64,000 nt of DNA, from NCBI RefSeq assembly GCF_024753285.1, contig NZ_JANUGW010000004.1, positions 62,001 through 126,000 on the forward strand, in the 5' to 3' direction. The notes under the pieces are model-generated. The model searched no databases. It was not told the origin of the DNA and saw only the letters and a list, made by a program, of their open reading frames with translations. The translations under genes and the position numbers were made by a program. Below, one piece after another: positions 45,085 to 53,557 of the stretch. Position 1 is the first letter of the stretch; every line of letters starts with the position of its first letter. Source of the stretch: Massilia pinisoli. Its GTDB lineage: Bacteria; Pseudomonadota; Gammaproteobacteria; Burkholderiales; Burkholderiaceae_D.

Positions 45085-47934
45085 GTGTCAAAACAAATTC
45101 AGTTAATAACTTTGAAATATTCCTGGTGCGGGTGGTTGATGCTTGGCGCCAGCGCATTCGCATCCACCCCGACCGTCCAAGGACAATCCGGCTATGTAAA
45201 CATGCCAAGCGCGTGGGTCGAACAAGACGGAACGTTCTCGACCGGCTATGGTTATGATCGGCCCTACGGCAGTTTTTGGGTCAGCTCGACCATATTGCCA
45301 TTCCTGCAAGTGACGGGGCGCTACGTCGGGATTACTGGCATTCCGGGTTTTTCAAGCGAACCAGGCCACTATGGTAGTGGTTACGGCCGGTATAAGGACA
45401 AGGTCGTCGATGCCAAACTGCGCTTGCTGACGGAGTCGACCTGGATTCCAGAGTTATCGATCGGCGCTACCGACTTGCTGGGGACAGAATTATTCAAGGG
45501 TCAGTATGTGGTTGCGACCAAGGTCTTCGGCAACAGCCGGAATATTGAGGCCAGCATCGGCTATGGCAACAAGCGTCCGGACGGTTTATTTGCTGGCGTA
45601 CGTTGGGTGCCCCTCGCAGCGCGCAATTGGGCTTTCGTCGCGGAGTACGATGCGAACGACTACAAGAGGGATTTCCGTGCTGCAGAGACAGCCGCCGGTG
45701 AGCGCAGTAAAGGTCCGGCGGCCGGGGTCGAGTACCGATGGGGGTGGCTCGGCGTCCAAGTGGCACGCCACCGCGACCACTTCAGTGCCAATGCCTACGT
45801 GAGCGTTCCGTTTTCCGAACGCGAATTCATTCCCAAACTGTACGAACCGCCTCCTTTCGATCCAGAGAAGGCTCCGCCGCGCGCCACCGCCGAGGAGTGG
45901 CGGCAGCACGCCAACCACGGCGCCGAAATGGTGCAGGCGCTCGTCAGACAGGATTTCAAGAACGTCCGCGTGGCGTTCGAGGACAATGCGCTTAAGCTGT
46001 CGCTGACCAACAGTCGTATCTCGAACCTGGGCCGTGCTGTGGGGCGTGCCACGCGCACCGCGCTTGCCTTCGCCCCCCAAGGCACGCGCGCGATTCAGGT
46101 AACCTATACGAAGCTGGAACAGCCGATCGCCACCTACGAATTCATCGATCTACAGCGTCTGACCGATTACTTGACTGGACTGGCCGACCGTGAAAGCTTC
46201 CTGCAGACCGTGACCGTGCACTATGCGGGCCCTGGTGACCAAATCGGGGAGGACCAGGGCGGTCTGCTGGCAGCCGTGCAGGACGAAGGAGCCAATCTCC
46301 AGGTGCAAGTTGGCCGCGACGGCAATACAGTGCAACTGGCATCGGAAGACCGCGAGGCGAACCGTTTCAAGGTCGTGCCCAAGGTTTCCTTCTTTTTCAA
46401 TGACCCGAGCGGGGCGCTGCGCTATGAGTTGTGGGCTGCGGCCAATTATGACCGCCGCCTGGCCCAAGGCTTGTATCTGAACAGCGATTTGAAGCTGACA
46501 GCGCTGGAAACCGTGTCTGGGGTTACGCAGCCGTCCAATAGTCTGCTGCCGCACGTCCGCACGGACGTCGCCGAGTACAAGCGTGGTGGGCGCTTCAAGC
46601 TGAACCGCCTGATGCTCAACAAGTACATGATGCCGGCCGAGCGCGTGTATGCGCGGCTGTCCGGCGGCCTGTACGAAGAAATGTATCGTGGCTTCGGTGG
46701 ACAGATGTTGTACCTGCCGAAGGACAGCCGCTGGGCGGCCGACGTGAACGTGGATGCCTTGCAACAGCGCGGTTTCAAGGGCTGGCTCGACAAGCGCGAT
46801 TACCAGACCGTCAGCGGATTTGCGTCGCTGCACTACAAACTGCCCTACGACGTGACCGCGACGGCGCGCGCGGGCCGCTTCCTTGCGAAGGACAACGGTG
46901 TGCGCTTCGAGTTCAAACGGCGCTTCCCATCAGGCATGGAGATAGGCGCCTGGTACGCGAAGACGAGCGGAAAAGATATTACCAATCCCGGCACGCCGAC
47001 GAATCCGTACAACGACAAAGGTGTGTTCCTGTCGGTGCCGCTGAACATCATGCTCCCGTTCGACAGCCAGAACACGGCCAGCGTTGCGCTTTCGCCGTGG
47101 ACCCGCGACGTCGGCCAGATGGTGGCAAGCCCGGGCGACCTGTACGACATGGTCGAACAGCCGCGCCGCGACATGACGACGTTCGATGGCCTCGGCAACT
47201 TCGCCGAGCGGCGCGACGAGCAGAATCTGCCGGCCGTGAATCCGCCCGTCACCGCCATGCCGAATCTGTGGCCGCTGTTCCGCATGCGCGTCGAACAGTC
47301 GTTCAACACGGGGCCGACGCCGCCGGACTGGGCCAAAGGTGCCGCCGTCGGCGGTGGCGCCATCCTGGCCAGCGCGCTGCTCGACAAGCCGGTCGACCGC
47401 TTCATGAAAAAGCATCAGGGATCGAGCGTCGCGCGCGCGTGGGACAATGTCGGCAAGGCGACGCCGCTCGTGTTCACCGGTATCGCCGCGGGGGCCGTGG
47501 CGTTTGGTGATGCACGCGTGCAAAACATTGGTATTATCTCGCTGGAATCGGTCGCCAGTGCCGCCGCCCTGTCGATCACGGCAAAGCATATCGCCGGTCG
47601 TGCACGCCCCGACCAGGACGCAGGCCAGTGGGCCAAGGCGACGGACCGCTCGAATGCATCGTTCCCGTCCAACCATGCCACCGTGGCGTTTGCCGCGGTG
47701 ACGCCGTTTGCCCAGGAGTACGATGCGCCGTGGCTGTATGGCGTGGCGGCAGCGGGTTCGCTGGGTCGTACTGCAGGCCGCCAGCATTGGGTATCGGACG
47801 TCGTCGCCGGTGGCCTGCTCGGGATGGCCGTCGGCGGATGGCTGTGGCAGGCCCAGCGCACGGATACGCACTCGAGCTTTGCTGTCGCGCCAGGTCCGAA
47901 ATCGGTCGGCGTGGCCTGGTTCGGGAATTACTGA
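45085..47934 (+). CDS. YjbH-domain outer-membrane beta-barrel fused to a PAP2 phosphatase domain
   Basis: A 949-residue exported protein. A signal peptide (hydrophobic WLMLGASAFAS) is followed by a YjbH-type region rich in aromatic, alternating strands (from GYVNMPSAWVEQDGTFSTGY to about residue 730), as in the outer-membrane YjbH of the E. coli yjbEFGH exopolysaccharide operon. The C-terminal 180 residues form a PAP2 phosphatase: KHIAGRARP (about 833), FPSNH (about 859) and RTAGRQHWVSDVVAGG (about 899), matching KX6RP, PSGH and SRX5HX3D with N for G. A barrel joined to a lipid-phosphatase domain is unusual. The GTG at 45085 gives the best signal peptide; an ATG at 44983 is possible. Confidence 0.82.
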   Translation: MSKQIQLITLKYSWCGWLMLGASAFASTPTVQGQSGYVNMPSAWVEQDGTFSTGYGYDRPYGSFWVSSTILPFLQVTGRYVGITGIPGFSSEPGHYGSGYGRYKDKVVDAKLRLLTESTWIPELSIGATDLLGTELFKGQYVVATKVFGNSRNIEASIGYGNKRPDGLFAGVRWVPLAARNWAFVAEYDANDYKRDFRAAETAAGERSKGPAAGVEYRWGWLGVQVARHRDHFSANAYVSVPFSEREFIPKLYEPPPFDPEKAPPRATAEEWRQHANHGAEMVQALVRQDFKNVRVAFEDNALKLSLTNSRISNLGRAVGRATRTALAFAPQGTRAIQVTYTKLEQPIATYEFIDLQRLTDYLTGLADRESFLQTVTVHYAGPGDQIGEDQGGLLAAVQDEGANLQVQVGRDGNTVQLASEDREANRFKVVPKVSFFFNDPSGALRYELWAAANYDRRLAQGLYLNSDLKLTALETVSGVTQPSNSLLPHVRTDVAEYKRGGRFKLNRLMLNKYMMPAERVYARLSGGLYEEMYRGFGGQMLYLPKDSRWAADVNVDALQQRGFKGWLDKRDYQTVSGFASLHYKLPYDVTATARAGRFLAKDNGVRFEFKRRFPSGMEIGAWYAKTSGKDITNPGTPTNPYNDKGVFLSVPLNIMLPFDSQNTASVALSPWTRDVGQMVASPGDLYDMVEQPRRDMTTFDGLGNFAERRDEQNLPAVNPPVTAMPNLWPLFRMRVEQSFNTGPTPPDWAKGAAVGGGAILASALLDKPVDRFMKKHQGSSVARAWDNVGKATPLVFTGIAAGAVAFGDARVQNIGIISLESVASAAALSITAKHIAGRARPDQDAGQWAKATDRSNASFPSNHATVAFAAVTPFAQEYDAPWLYGVAAAGSLGRTAGRQHWVSDVVAGGLLGMAVGGWLWQAQRTDTHSSFAVAPGPKSVGVAWFGNY

Positions 47935-48007
47935 CAATCGGACGGGAACGCCAGGCATGCCGGATGAGGCCGCGCCAGCGGCTTCCTGCCCAACCGGAGA
48001 GAAATAG

Positions 48008-49066
48008 ATGATCTTGACGACAGGCGGTGCCGGCTTCATCGGCAGTAACTTCGTGCTGGACTGGTGTGCGCTGGCCGATGAACCCGTCATCAACCTCGAT
48101 AAGCTGACCTACGCCGGCAACCTCGAGAACCTGGCAAGCCTGCGCGACAATCCGCACCACGTTTTCGTCCATGGCGACATCGGCGACGTCGACCTTGTGC
48201 GGCGCCTGCTGCAGGAACACCAGCCGCGCGCCGTCGTGAACTTCGCGGCCGAAAGCCACGTGGACCGGAGCATCCACGGTCCAGGCGAATTCATCCAGAC
48301 GAATATCGTCGGCACATTTCACCTGCTCGAAGCCGTGCGCGAGTACTGGGGCGCGCTGCCGGACGAACGCAAGGCCGCGTTCCGCTTCCTGCACGTGTCC
48401 ACCGACGAAGTCTACGGCTCGCTCGGCAAGGACGACCCCGCTTTTCGCGAGACGAACCGCTACGAGCCGAACAGCCCGTACTCGGCCAGCAAGGCGGCCA
48501 GCGACCATCTCGTGCGCGCCTACCATCACACGTACGGCCTGCCGGTACTGACCACCAATTGCTCGAACAATTATGGCCCGTACCACTTCCCCGAAAAGCT
48601 GATCCCGCTGTGCATCCACAATGCGCTGGCCGGCAAGCCGCTGCCGATCTACGGCGACGGCCAGCAAGTCCGCGACTGGCTGTACGTGAAGGATCATTGC
48701 TCGGCCATCCGCCGCGTGCTCGAGGCGGGCCGGCTGGGCGAGGTCTACAACGTCGGCGGCTGGAACGAGAAGGCGAACCTCGACGTCGTTCGCACGTTGT
48801 GCGCCATCCTCGACGAACTGCGCCCGCGCGCCGACGGCCAGTCGTACGCGACGCATATCACGTTCGTGACGGACCGCCCCGGCCACGACCGCCGCTACGC
48901 GATCGATGCGACAAAGCTCGAGCGCGAGCTGGGGTGGAAGCCGGCCGAGACGTTCGAGACGGGCATCCGCAAGACCGTGCAGTGGTACCTCGACCACCAG
49001 GACTGGGTCGAGCACGTGACGAGCGGTACCTACCGCGACTGGGTCGGCCAACAGTACGGTGCCTGA
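48008..49066 (+). CDS. rfbB: dTDP-glucose 4,6-dehydratase
   Basis: A 352-residue extended [14 protein letters not shown] starts the Rossmann fold, the active-site Tyr-Lys pair is in [10 protein letters not shown], and STDEVYGSL supplies the catalytic Thr/Asp/Glu. It makes dTDP-4-keto-6-deoxyglucose. GGAGAG lies 8 nt in front of the ATG. It opens a tight rfbB-D-A-C run with rfbD beginning on the base after its stop codon. Confidence 0.96.
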   Translation: MILTTGGAGFIGSNFVLDWCALADEPVINLDKLTYAGNLENLASLRDNPHHVFVHGDIGDVDLVRRLLQEHQPRAVVNFAAESHVDRSIHGPGEFIQTNIVGTFHLLEAVREYWGALPDERKAAFRFLHVSTDEVYGSLGKDDPAFRETNRYEPNSPYSASKAASDHLVRAYHHTYGLPVLTTNCSNNYGPYHFPEKLIPLCIHNALAGKPLPIYGDGQQVRDWLYVKDHCSAIRRVLEAGRLGEVYNVGGWNEKANLDVVRTLCAILDELRPRADGQSYATHITFVTDRPGHDRRYAIDATKLERELGWKPAETFETGIRKTVQWYLDHQDWVEHVTSGTYRDWVGQQYGA

Positions 49067-49954
49067 ATGAAGATTCTCCTGACCGGCAAGAACGGCCAGC
49101 TCGGCTTCGAACTGCAGCGCGCGCTGGCCCCGCTCGGCGACGTCGTCGCCGTCGGCACGGAGGACTGCAACCTGGCCGACGCCGATGCGCTGCGCGAACT
49201 CGTGCGTCGCGTGGCACCCGACGTGATCGTCAACCCGGCAGCCTACACGGCCGTCGACAAGGCCGAGTCGGACGAAACGATGGCCCGCGCCGTCAATGCC
49301 GTCGCCCCTGCAATCCTGGGCGAAGAGGGCGCGAAGCTGGGTGCGCTCGTGCTGCATTATTCGACCGATTACGTATTCGACGGCACGAAGCAGGGCGCGT
49401 ACTCGGAGGACGACGCGCCGGCGCCGCAAAGCGTCTACGGCCGCACGAAACTCGCGGGCGAGCAGGGCTTGGCCGAGGCCAATCCGCGCCACCTGATCCT
49501 GCGCACGAGTTGGGTCGTGGGCGCGCATGGCGGCAATTTTGCCAAGACGATGTTGCGCCTGGCGGGCGAGCGCGACAAGCTGACGGTCGTCGCGGACCAG
49601 TTCGGCGCGCCGACGTCGGCCGCGCTGCTGGCCGACCTCAGCGCCCACCTCGTGCGCGCGTACGCGCGGGCCGGCGCAGCAGCGTTCCCATATGGCACGT
49701 ACCATGTGGCGGCCGGTGGCGAGACGAGCTGGCACGGCTATGCGCAATTCGTGATCGGCGAGGCGCTGGCGGCTGGCAAGGTGTTGAAGGCAACCGTCGA
49801 CGCCGTCGCGCCGCTGTCCACCGAACAGTATCCGACCCCGGCCAGGCGGCCCCTCAATTCGCGGCTCGACACGACCCGCTTCCGCACGACGTTCGACCTG
49901 CGCCTGCCGCCCTGGCAGGAGGGCGTGCGCCACGTGCTCCGGCAAATTCTGTGA
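49067..49954 (+). CDS. rfbD: dTDP-4-dehydrorhamnose reductase
   Basis: A 295-residue reductase with GKNGQLGFELQRAL at the start, AYTAVDKAESD, the STDYVFDG strand and the catalytic Tyr-Lys in VYGRTKLAGEQ. It is the last step of dTDP-L-rhamnose synthesis, reducing C4 with NAD(P)H. It begins on the base after the rfbB stop; rfbA follows after 9 nt. Confidence 0.95.
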   Translation: MKILLTGKNGQLGFELQRALAPLGDVVAVGTEDCNLADADALRELVRRVAPDVIVNPAAYTAVDKAESDETMARAVNAVAPAILGEEGAKLGALVLHYSTDYVFDGTKQGAYSEDDAPAPQSVYGRTKLAGEQGLAEANPRHLILRTSWVVGAHGGNFAKTMLRLAGERDKLTVVADQFGAPTSAALLADLSAHLVRAYARAGAAAFPYGTYHVAAGGETSWHGYAQFVIGEALAAGKVLKATVDAVAPLSTEQYPTPARRPLNSRLDTTRFRTTFDLRLPPWQEGVRHVLRQIL

Positions 49955-49963
49955 AAGGCAGCC

Positions 49964-50842
49964 ATGTCCCATGTGAAGCGTAAAGGCATCATTCTGGCCG
50001 GCGGCTCCGGCACGCGGCTGTACCCGGTGACGCAGGCCGTCAGCAAGCAGCTGATGCCCGTCTACGACAAGCCGATGATCTACTATCCGCTCAGCACGCT
50101 GATGCTGAGCGGCATCCGCGACGTCCTAGTCATCAGCACGCCGCAGGACACGCCGCGCTTCGCCGACCTTCTCGGCGACGGCGGCCGCTGGGGCATGAAC
50201 ATCCAGTATGCAGTGCAGCCTTCGCCGGATGGCCTGGCCCAGGCCTTCATCATCGGTAAGGATTTCGTCGCCAATGATCCGAGCGCGCTCGTGCTCGGTG
50301 ACAATATCTTCTACGGCCACGACCTGGTGGGGCAGTTGAGTCGCGCCAACGAACGTACCGCCAGCGCGACCGTGTTCGCCTACCACGTGCAGGATCCGGA
50401 GCGCTATGGCGTCGTAGAGTTCGATGCCGGACAGCGCGCGCTCAGCATCGAAGAAAAGCCGGCGTTGCCGAAGTCCTCGTATGCGGTGACCGGGCTGTAC
50501 TTCTACGACAACGACGTGTGCAATGTGGCGGCCGGCATCAAGCCATCGGCGCGCGGCGAACTGGAGATCACGGACGTCAACCGCTGGTACCTGGAGCAGG
50601 GCAAGCTGAACGTCGAGATCATGGGCCGCGGCTACGCCTGGCTCGACACGGGCACCCACGACAGCCTGCTCGAGGCCGCGAGTTTCATCGCCACGCTGCA
50701 GAAACGGCAGGGTTTGCAAGTGGCATGCCCCGAGGAGATCGCGTATCGCCAGGGCTGGATCGGCGCAACCGATGTGCAGAATCTTGCGGCGCCGCTCGCC
50801 AAGAATGGCTATGGTGCCTACCTTCTCAACCTGTTGAAATAA
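49964..50842 (+). CDS. rfbA: Glucose-1-phosphate thymidylyltransferase
   Basis: A 292-residue Rml[17 protein letters not shown] is the nucleotide-binding loop and [15 protein letters not shown] follows; LGDNIFYG holds the metal-binding Asp. It makes dTDP-glucose, the first step of the pathway. It is the third gene of the rfb run. Confidence 0.96.
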   Translation: MSHVKRKGIILAGGSGTRLYPVTQAVSKQLMPVYDKPMIYYPLSTLMLSGIRDVLVISTPQDTPRFADLLGDGGRWGMNIQYAVQPSPDGLAQAFIIGKDFVANDPSALVLGDNIFYGHDLVGQLSRANERTASATVFAYHVQDPERYGVVEFDAGQRALSIEEKPALPKSSYAVTGLYFYDNDVCNVAAGIKPSARGELEITDVNRWYLEQGKLNVEIMGRGYAWLDTGTHDSLLEAASFIATLQKRQGLQVACPEEIAYRQGWIGATDVQNLAAPLAKNGYGAYLLNLLK

Positions 50843-50851
50843 GTCGACTCT

Positions 50852-51403
50852 ATGCCGCTAACCGTTACGCCGACCGCCATACCCGATGTCCTGATGCTGG
50901 AGCCAAAAGTCTTTGGCGATGCACGCGGCTTCTTTTTCGAAAGCTTCAATGCCCGTGAATTCGCCCAGGCGACGGGACTCGACACGCAGTTCGTGCAGGA
51001 CAATCACAGCAAGTCGGCCAAAGGTGTACTCCGCGGTTTGCATTATCAGATTCAGCATCCCCAAGGCAAACTGGTGCGAGTGGTGCAGGGGCGCGTGTTC
51101 GATGTGGCCGTCGACTTGCGCAAATCGTCGGCCACGTTCGGACGTTGGGTGGGCATGGAACTGAGTGCGGACAATCACCGCCAGGTCTGGGTGCCGCCGG
51201 GATTCGCGCACGGCTTCGTCGTGCTGAGCGAGTCCGCGGAATTCCTCTATAAAACGACGGATTACTGGTATCCGGAGCACGAGCGCACTCTGCTGTGGAA
51301 CGACCCGGCCCTCGGCATCGATTGGCCCATCGATTTTGCGCCGCAGCTGGCGGCCAAGGACCAGACCGGCAAGCTGCTGGCGCAGGCCGACGTATTCGAC
51401 TGA
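50852..51403 (+). CDS. rfbC: dTDP-4-dehydrorhamnose 3,5-epimerase
   Basis: A 183-residue RmlC cupin. The typical VLRGLHYQIQHPQGKLV with the catalytic His, the Arg/Lys around it and the following GFAHGFVVLSE are present. It inverts C3 and C5 of the keto sugar. It ends the polysaccharide locus and is followed by two hairpins, the second a strong terminator. Confidence 0.95.
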   Translation: MPLTVTPTAIPDVLMLEPKVFGDARGFFFESFNAREFAQATGLDTQFVQDNHSKSAKGVLRGLHYQIQHPQGKLVRVVQGRVFDVAVDLRKSSATFGRWVGMELSADNHRQVWVPPGFAHGFVVLSESAEFLYKTTDYWYPEHERTLLWNDPALGIDWPIDFAPQLAAKDQTGKLLAQADVFD

Positions 51404-51409
51404 ACGGGA

Positions 51410-51470
51410 TGCGGCGCGGCTTCGCGCCGCTCCCATAAAACAAAACGGCCGCTTTCGCGGCCGTTTTGCT
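51410..51470 (+). terminator. Double hairpin ending the rfb run (bidirectional)
   Basis: A first GC-rich hairpin (GCGGCGCG/CGCGCCGC, about 51412-51430) is followed by a perfect 11-bp stem (51442-51452 with 51457-51467) around TTTC. It has A-rich and T-rich flanks, so it can serve both rfbC and the convergent yjbE-like gene. Confidence 0.88.
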
Positions 51471-51513
51471 TTGCAACGATCTGCAACGGAACGCGCAGGC
51501 GTCCCGGTTGCGA

Positions 51514-51822
51514 TCAGTGGTGCGTGGTGGTCGTGTGGTTCGTGGTCGTGCCGTTGTCCGAAGCAGCGACGGCGACGGCAGCGACAGCGGTGCCGATGGC
51601 GATCAGCGTGCCGGTCGACATGCCACCGATGGAGCTGCTGCTCAGGAAGCCGCCCGAATTCGTGTTGGCGGTGGCGCCGGTGTCCGAACCGGTGCTCGAG
51701 GTCGAACCAGCTTGAGCCGATGCGGCGTTGTTACCAGCGGTGGCGCTGGTAGCGGCTTCTTGCGCGAATGCCTGGGCCGACAGCAGGCTCAGAATGGCGG
51801 TCGTGACGAGGAGTTTCTTCAT
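51514..51822 (-). CDS. Small exported Ser/Thr/Ala-rich protein, YjbE-like
   Basis: A 102-residue secreted protein. The signal peptide is MKKLLVTTAILSLLSAQAFA. The mature part is almost all Ala, Ser, Thr, Gly and Asn, with one hydrophobic stretch (GTLIAIGTAVAAVAVAA) and a Thr/His tail (NHTTTTHH). This composition is close to E. coli YjbE, the first protein of the yjbEFGH operon, and a YjbH-domain protein lies at 45085. The role of YjbE is not known. The ATG at 51822 has an AAGGA site 6-7 nt before it; an in-frame start 18 nt earlier was not chosen. It is transcribed alone and divergent from flhB. Confidence 0.72.
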   Translation of the reverse strand: MKKLLVTTAILSLLSAQAFAQEAATSATAGNNAASAQAGSTSSTGSDTGATANTNSGGFLSSSSIGGMSTGTLIAIGTAVAAVAVAASDNGTTTNHTTTTHH

Positions 51823-51856
51823 TTTGTATCCTTTGTTCAATTAACGGGGCACCTGC

Positions 51857-51900
51857 AAATCGCAATGTTGCTAGACCATTATATAGCATTTGAACATTGC
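51857..51900 (-). promoter_or_regulatory. Promoter of the yjbE-like gene with flanking inverted repeat
   Basis: The minus-strand -10 box TATAAT lies at 51878-51883. It sits between perfect inverted repeats GCAATGTT (51862-51869) and AACATTGC (51893-51900), 23 nt apart, a good position for an operator. The 14-nt AAATCGCAATGTTG (51857-51870) recurs with one change at 55803. No good -35 hexamer is visible, which fits an activated promoter. Confidence 0.5.
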
Positions 51901-52180
51901 CTTGATTCATCAATGCCGACGGGAAAGCCAGCTCAGCCAAAAATGTGATTCTTTTCGACGTAAGCAATTTGCAATTTTGACAGAACGTGACGGAGATTCC
52001 TACCAGTTTTCCGCATTTTTGTTGTGTGTTCGCATAGTTTCCACCAAAGCGCATGCGTCCAGCGCGCGATATGGGCCGTGTATTGCCGCCTTCTTCTTTT
52101 CTGGCTTTCGGGCAATGCCTGGGATAATGCAGGCTTGGACAACGTAGCCGTCTCCCGGACGGCCCGCAAGGAAGCGCACG

Positions 52181-53362
52181 ATGGCAGAAGACAGCGACGC
52201 AGAACGGACCGAACCAGCGTCAGAGAAACGACTGAGGCAGGCGCGCGAAGACGGCGACATTCCCCGCTCGCGCGAAGTGGCCACGTTCACCGTGCTGATG
52301 ACCGCCGGCGCCGGCTTGTGGATGATGGGGGGCGGTATCGTCAACACGCTGTCGACCACCCTGGAACGCGGGTTGTCGCTCGACCGCGAACAGATCTACA
52401 ACCCGAACGCGCTCATCGAACGCATTGGCGCGGACATCGCCGGCGTGCTGCTCGCGTGCCTGCCGCTGGCGGGCGCCGTCATGCTGATGATGCTGGCGTC
52501 GCCGCTGCTCATCGGTGGCTGGAATTTCAGCGCCAAGGCGTTCATGCCCAATTTCGGCAAGCTGAATCCCATGCGCGGGCTGGGCAATATGGTGTCGACC
52601 AATGCGCTCATCGAATTGCTGAAGGCCGTCGCCAAGACGCTGCTCGTCGGCGCGGTGGCGTGGTTCGTCGTGCTGAGCCAGAAGGATGCCGTGATCGGCC
52701 TCGTCGCCGAACCGTTCAGCAGCGCCGCGCCGCACCTGGGCGGCCTCATCGCCAAGGCGTTCCTGACGATGGTCGGCGCGTTGGGTGCCATCGCCATCCT
52801 CGACGGTCCGTACCAGATGTGGCATCACGCCGACAAGCTCAAGATGACGCGCCAGGAAGTCATCCAGGAGTCGAAGGAATCGGACGGCAACCCGCAGATC
52901 AAGGGCAAGATCCGCCAGCTGCAGCGCGAAATGGCGAAGAAGCGCATGATGGCCAACGTGCCGACGGCCGACGTCGTCGTCACGAACCCGACCCACTTCG
53001 CCGTCGCGCTGAAGTATGGGGAAGGGCAGCGGGGCGCGCCGCGCGTCGTCGCCAAGGGTGCCGACGAGGTCGCGGCGAAGATCCGCGAGCTTGCGAAGGA
53101 GCACAAGGTCGCCATGCTGGAAGCGCCGGCGCTGGCCCGTGCGCTGTACAAGCACACGGACATCGACGACGAGATTCCGGAAGCGCTTTACTCGGCCGTG
53201 GCGGAAGTGCTGGCCTACGTCTACCAGCTGCGCGCCTACAGCAAGGGCACGCTCGACCAGTATCCGGATCGTCCGCAGCGGCTCCAGGTCCCGCCCGAGA
53301 TGGACCCGTTCAACCCTGCCTCGCAAAAAGCAGGCAACCGTCCCGGCACCGGTCCGCATTGA
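52181..53362 (+). CDS. flhB: Flagellar export switch protein FlhB
   Basis: A 393-residue component of the flagellar type III export gate. The N-terminus has the charged export-gate start RTEPASEKRLRQAREDGDIPRSREV, four membrane helices follow, and the autocleavage motif NPTH is at residues 269-272 (VVVTNPTHFAVALKY). Cleavage here changes substrate specificity from hook to filament. The extreme C-terminus is a Pro-rich tail. A strong terminator follows, so flhA has its own promoter. Confidence 0.96.
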   Translation: MAEDSDAERTEPASEKRLRQAREDGDIPRSREVATFTVLMTAGAGLWMMGGGIVNTLSTTLERGLSLDREQIYNPNALIERIGADIAGVLLACLPLAGAVMLMMLASPLLIGGWNFSAKAFMPNFGKLNPMRGLGNMVSTNALIELLKAVAKTLLVGAVAWFVVLSQKDAVIGLVAEPFSSAAPHLGGLIAKAFLTMVGALGAIAILDGPYQMWHHADKLKMTRQEVIQESKESDGNPQIKGKIRQLQREMAKKRMMANVPTADVVVTNPTHFAVALKYGEGQRGAPRVVAKGADEVAAKIRELAKEHKVAMLEAPALARALYKHTDIDDEIPEALYSAVAEVLAYVYQLRAYSKGTLDQYPDRPQRLQVPPEMDPFNPASQKAGNRPGTGPH

Positions 53363-53370
53363 CGGGAAGG

Positions 53371-53405
53371 AAGGCTGGCGCACCGCGGTGCGCCAGCCTT
53401 TTTTC
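53371..53405 (+). terminator. Intrinsic terminator after flhB
   Basis: A 14-bp stem (53371-53384 with 53387-53400) with a minimal loop, followed by TTTTTCG. It separates flhB from flhA, which in many bacteria are cotranscribed. Confidence 0.85.
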
Positions 53406-53557
53406 GTTTGCGGGGCGAAATGCACCGTGTTTGCCCGTCTGCTTCCCGCATGGCCGCTGGCGCGCTCCGGCAATAATGTTGTATCTGGGCAAGTGATCCA
53501 TCAGAGTCGATGGCGTCCTGGCCCGATCCACACATGTTTCTGAACGACGGAGCACGA

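Noticed and set aside
47576..49972. Open frame of 798 codons on the minus strand
   Set aside because: Antisense to rfbB and rfbD, both certain; product is rich in Arg, His, Val and Ala, as usual for such shadows.
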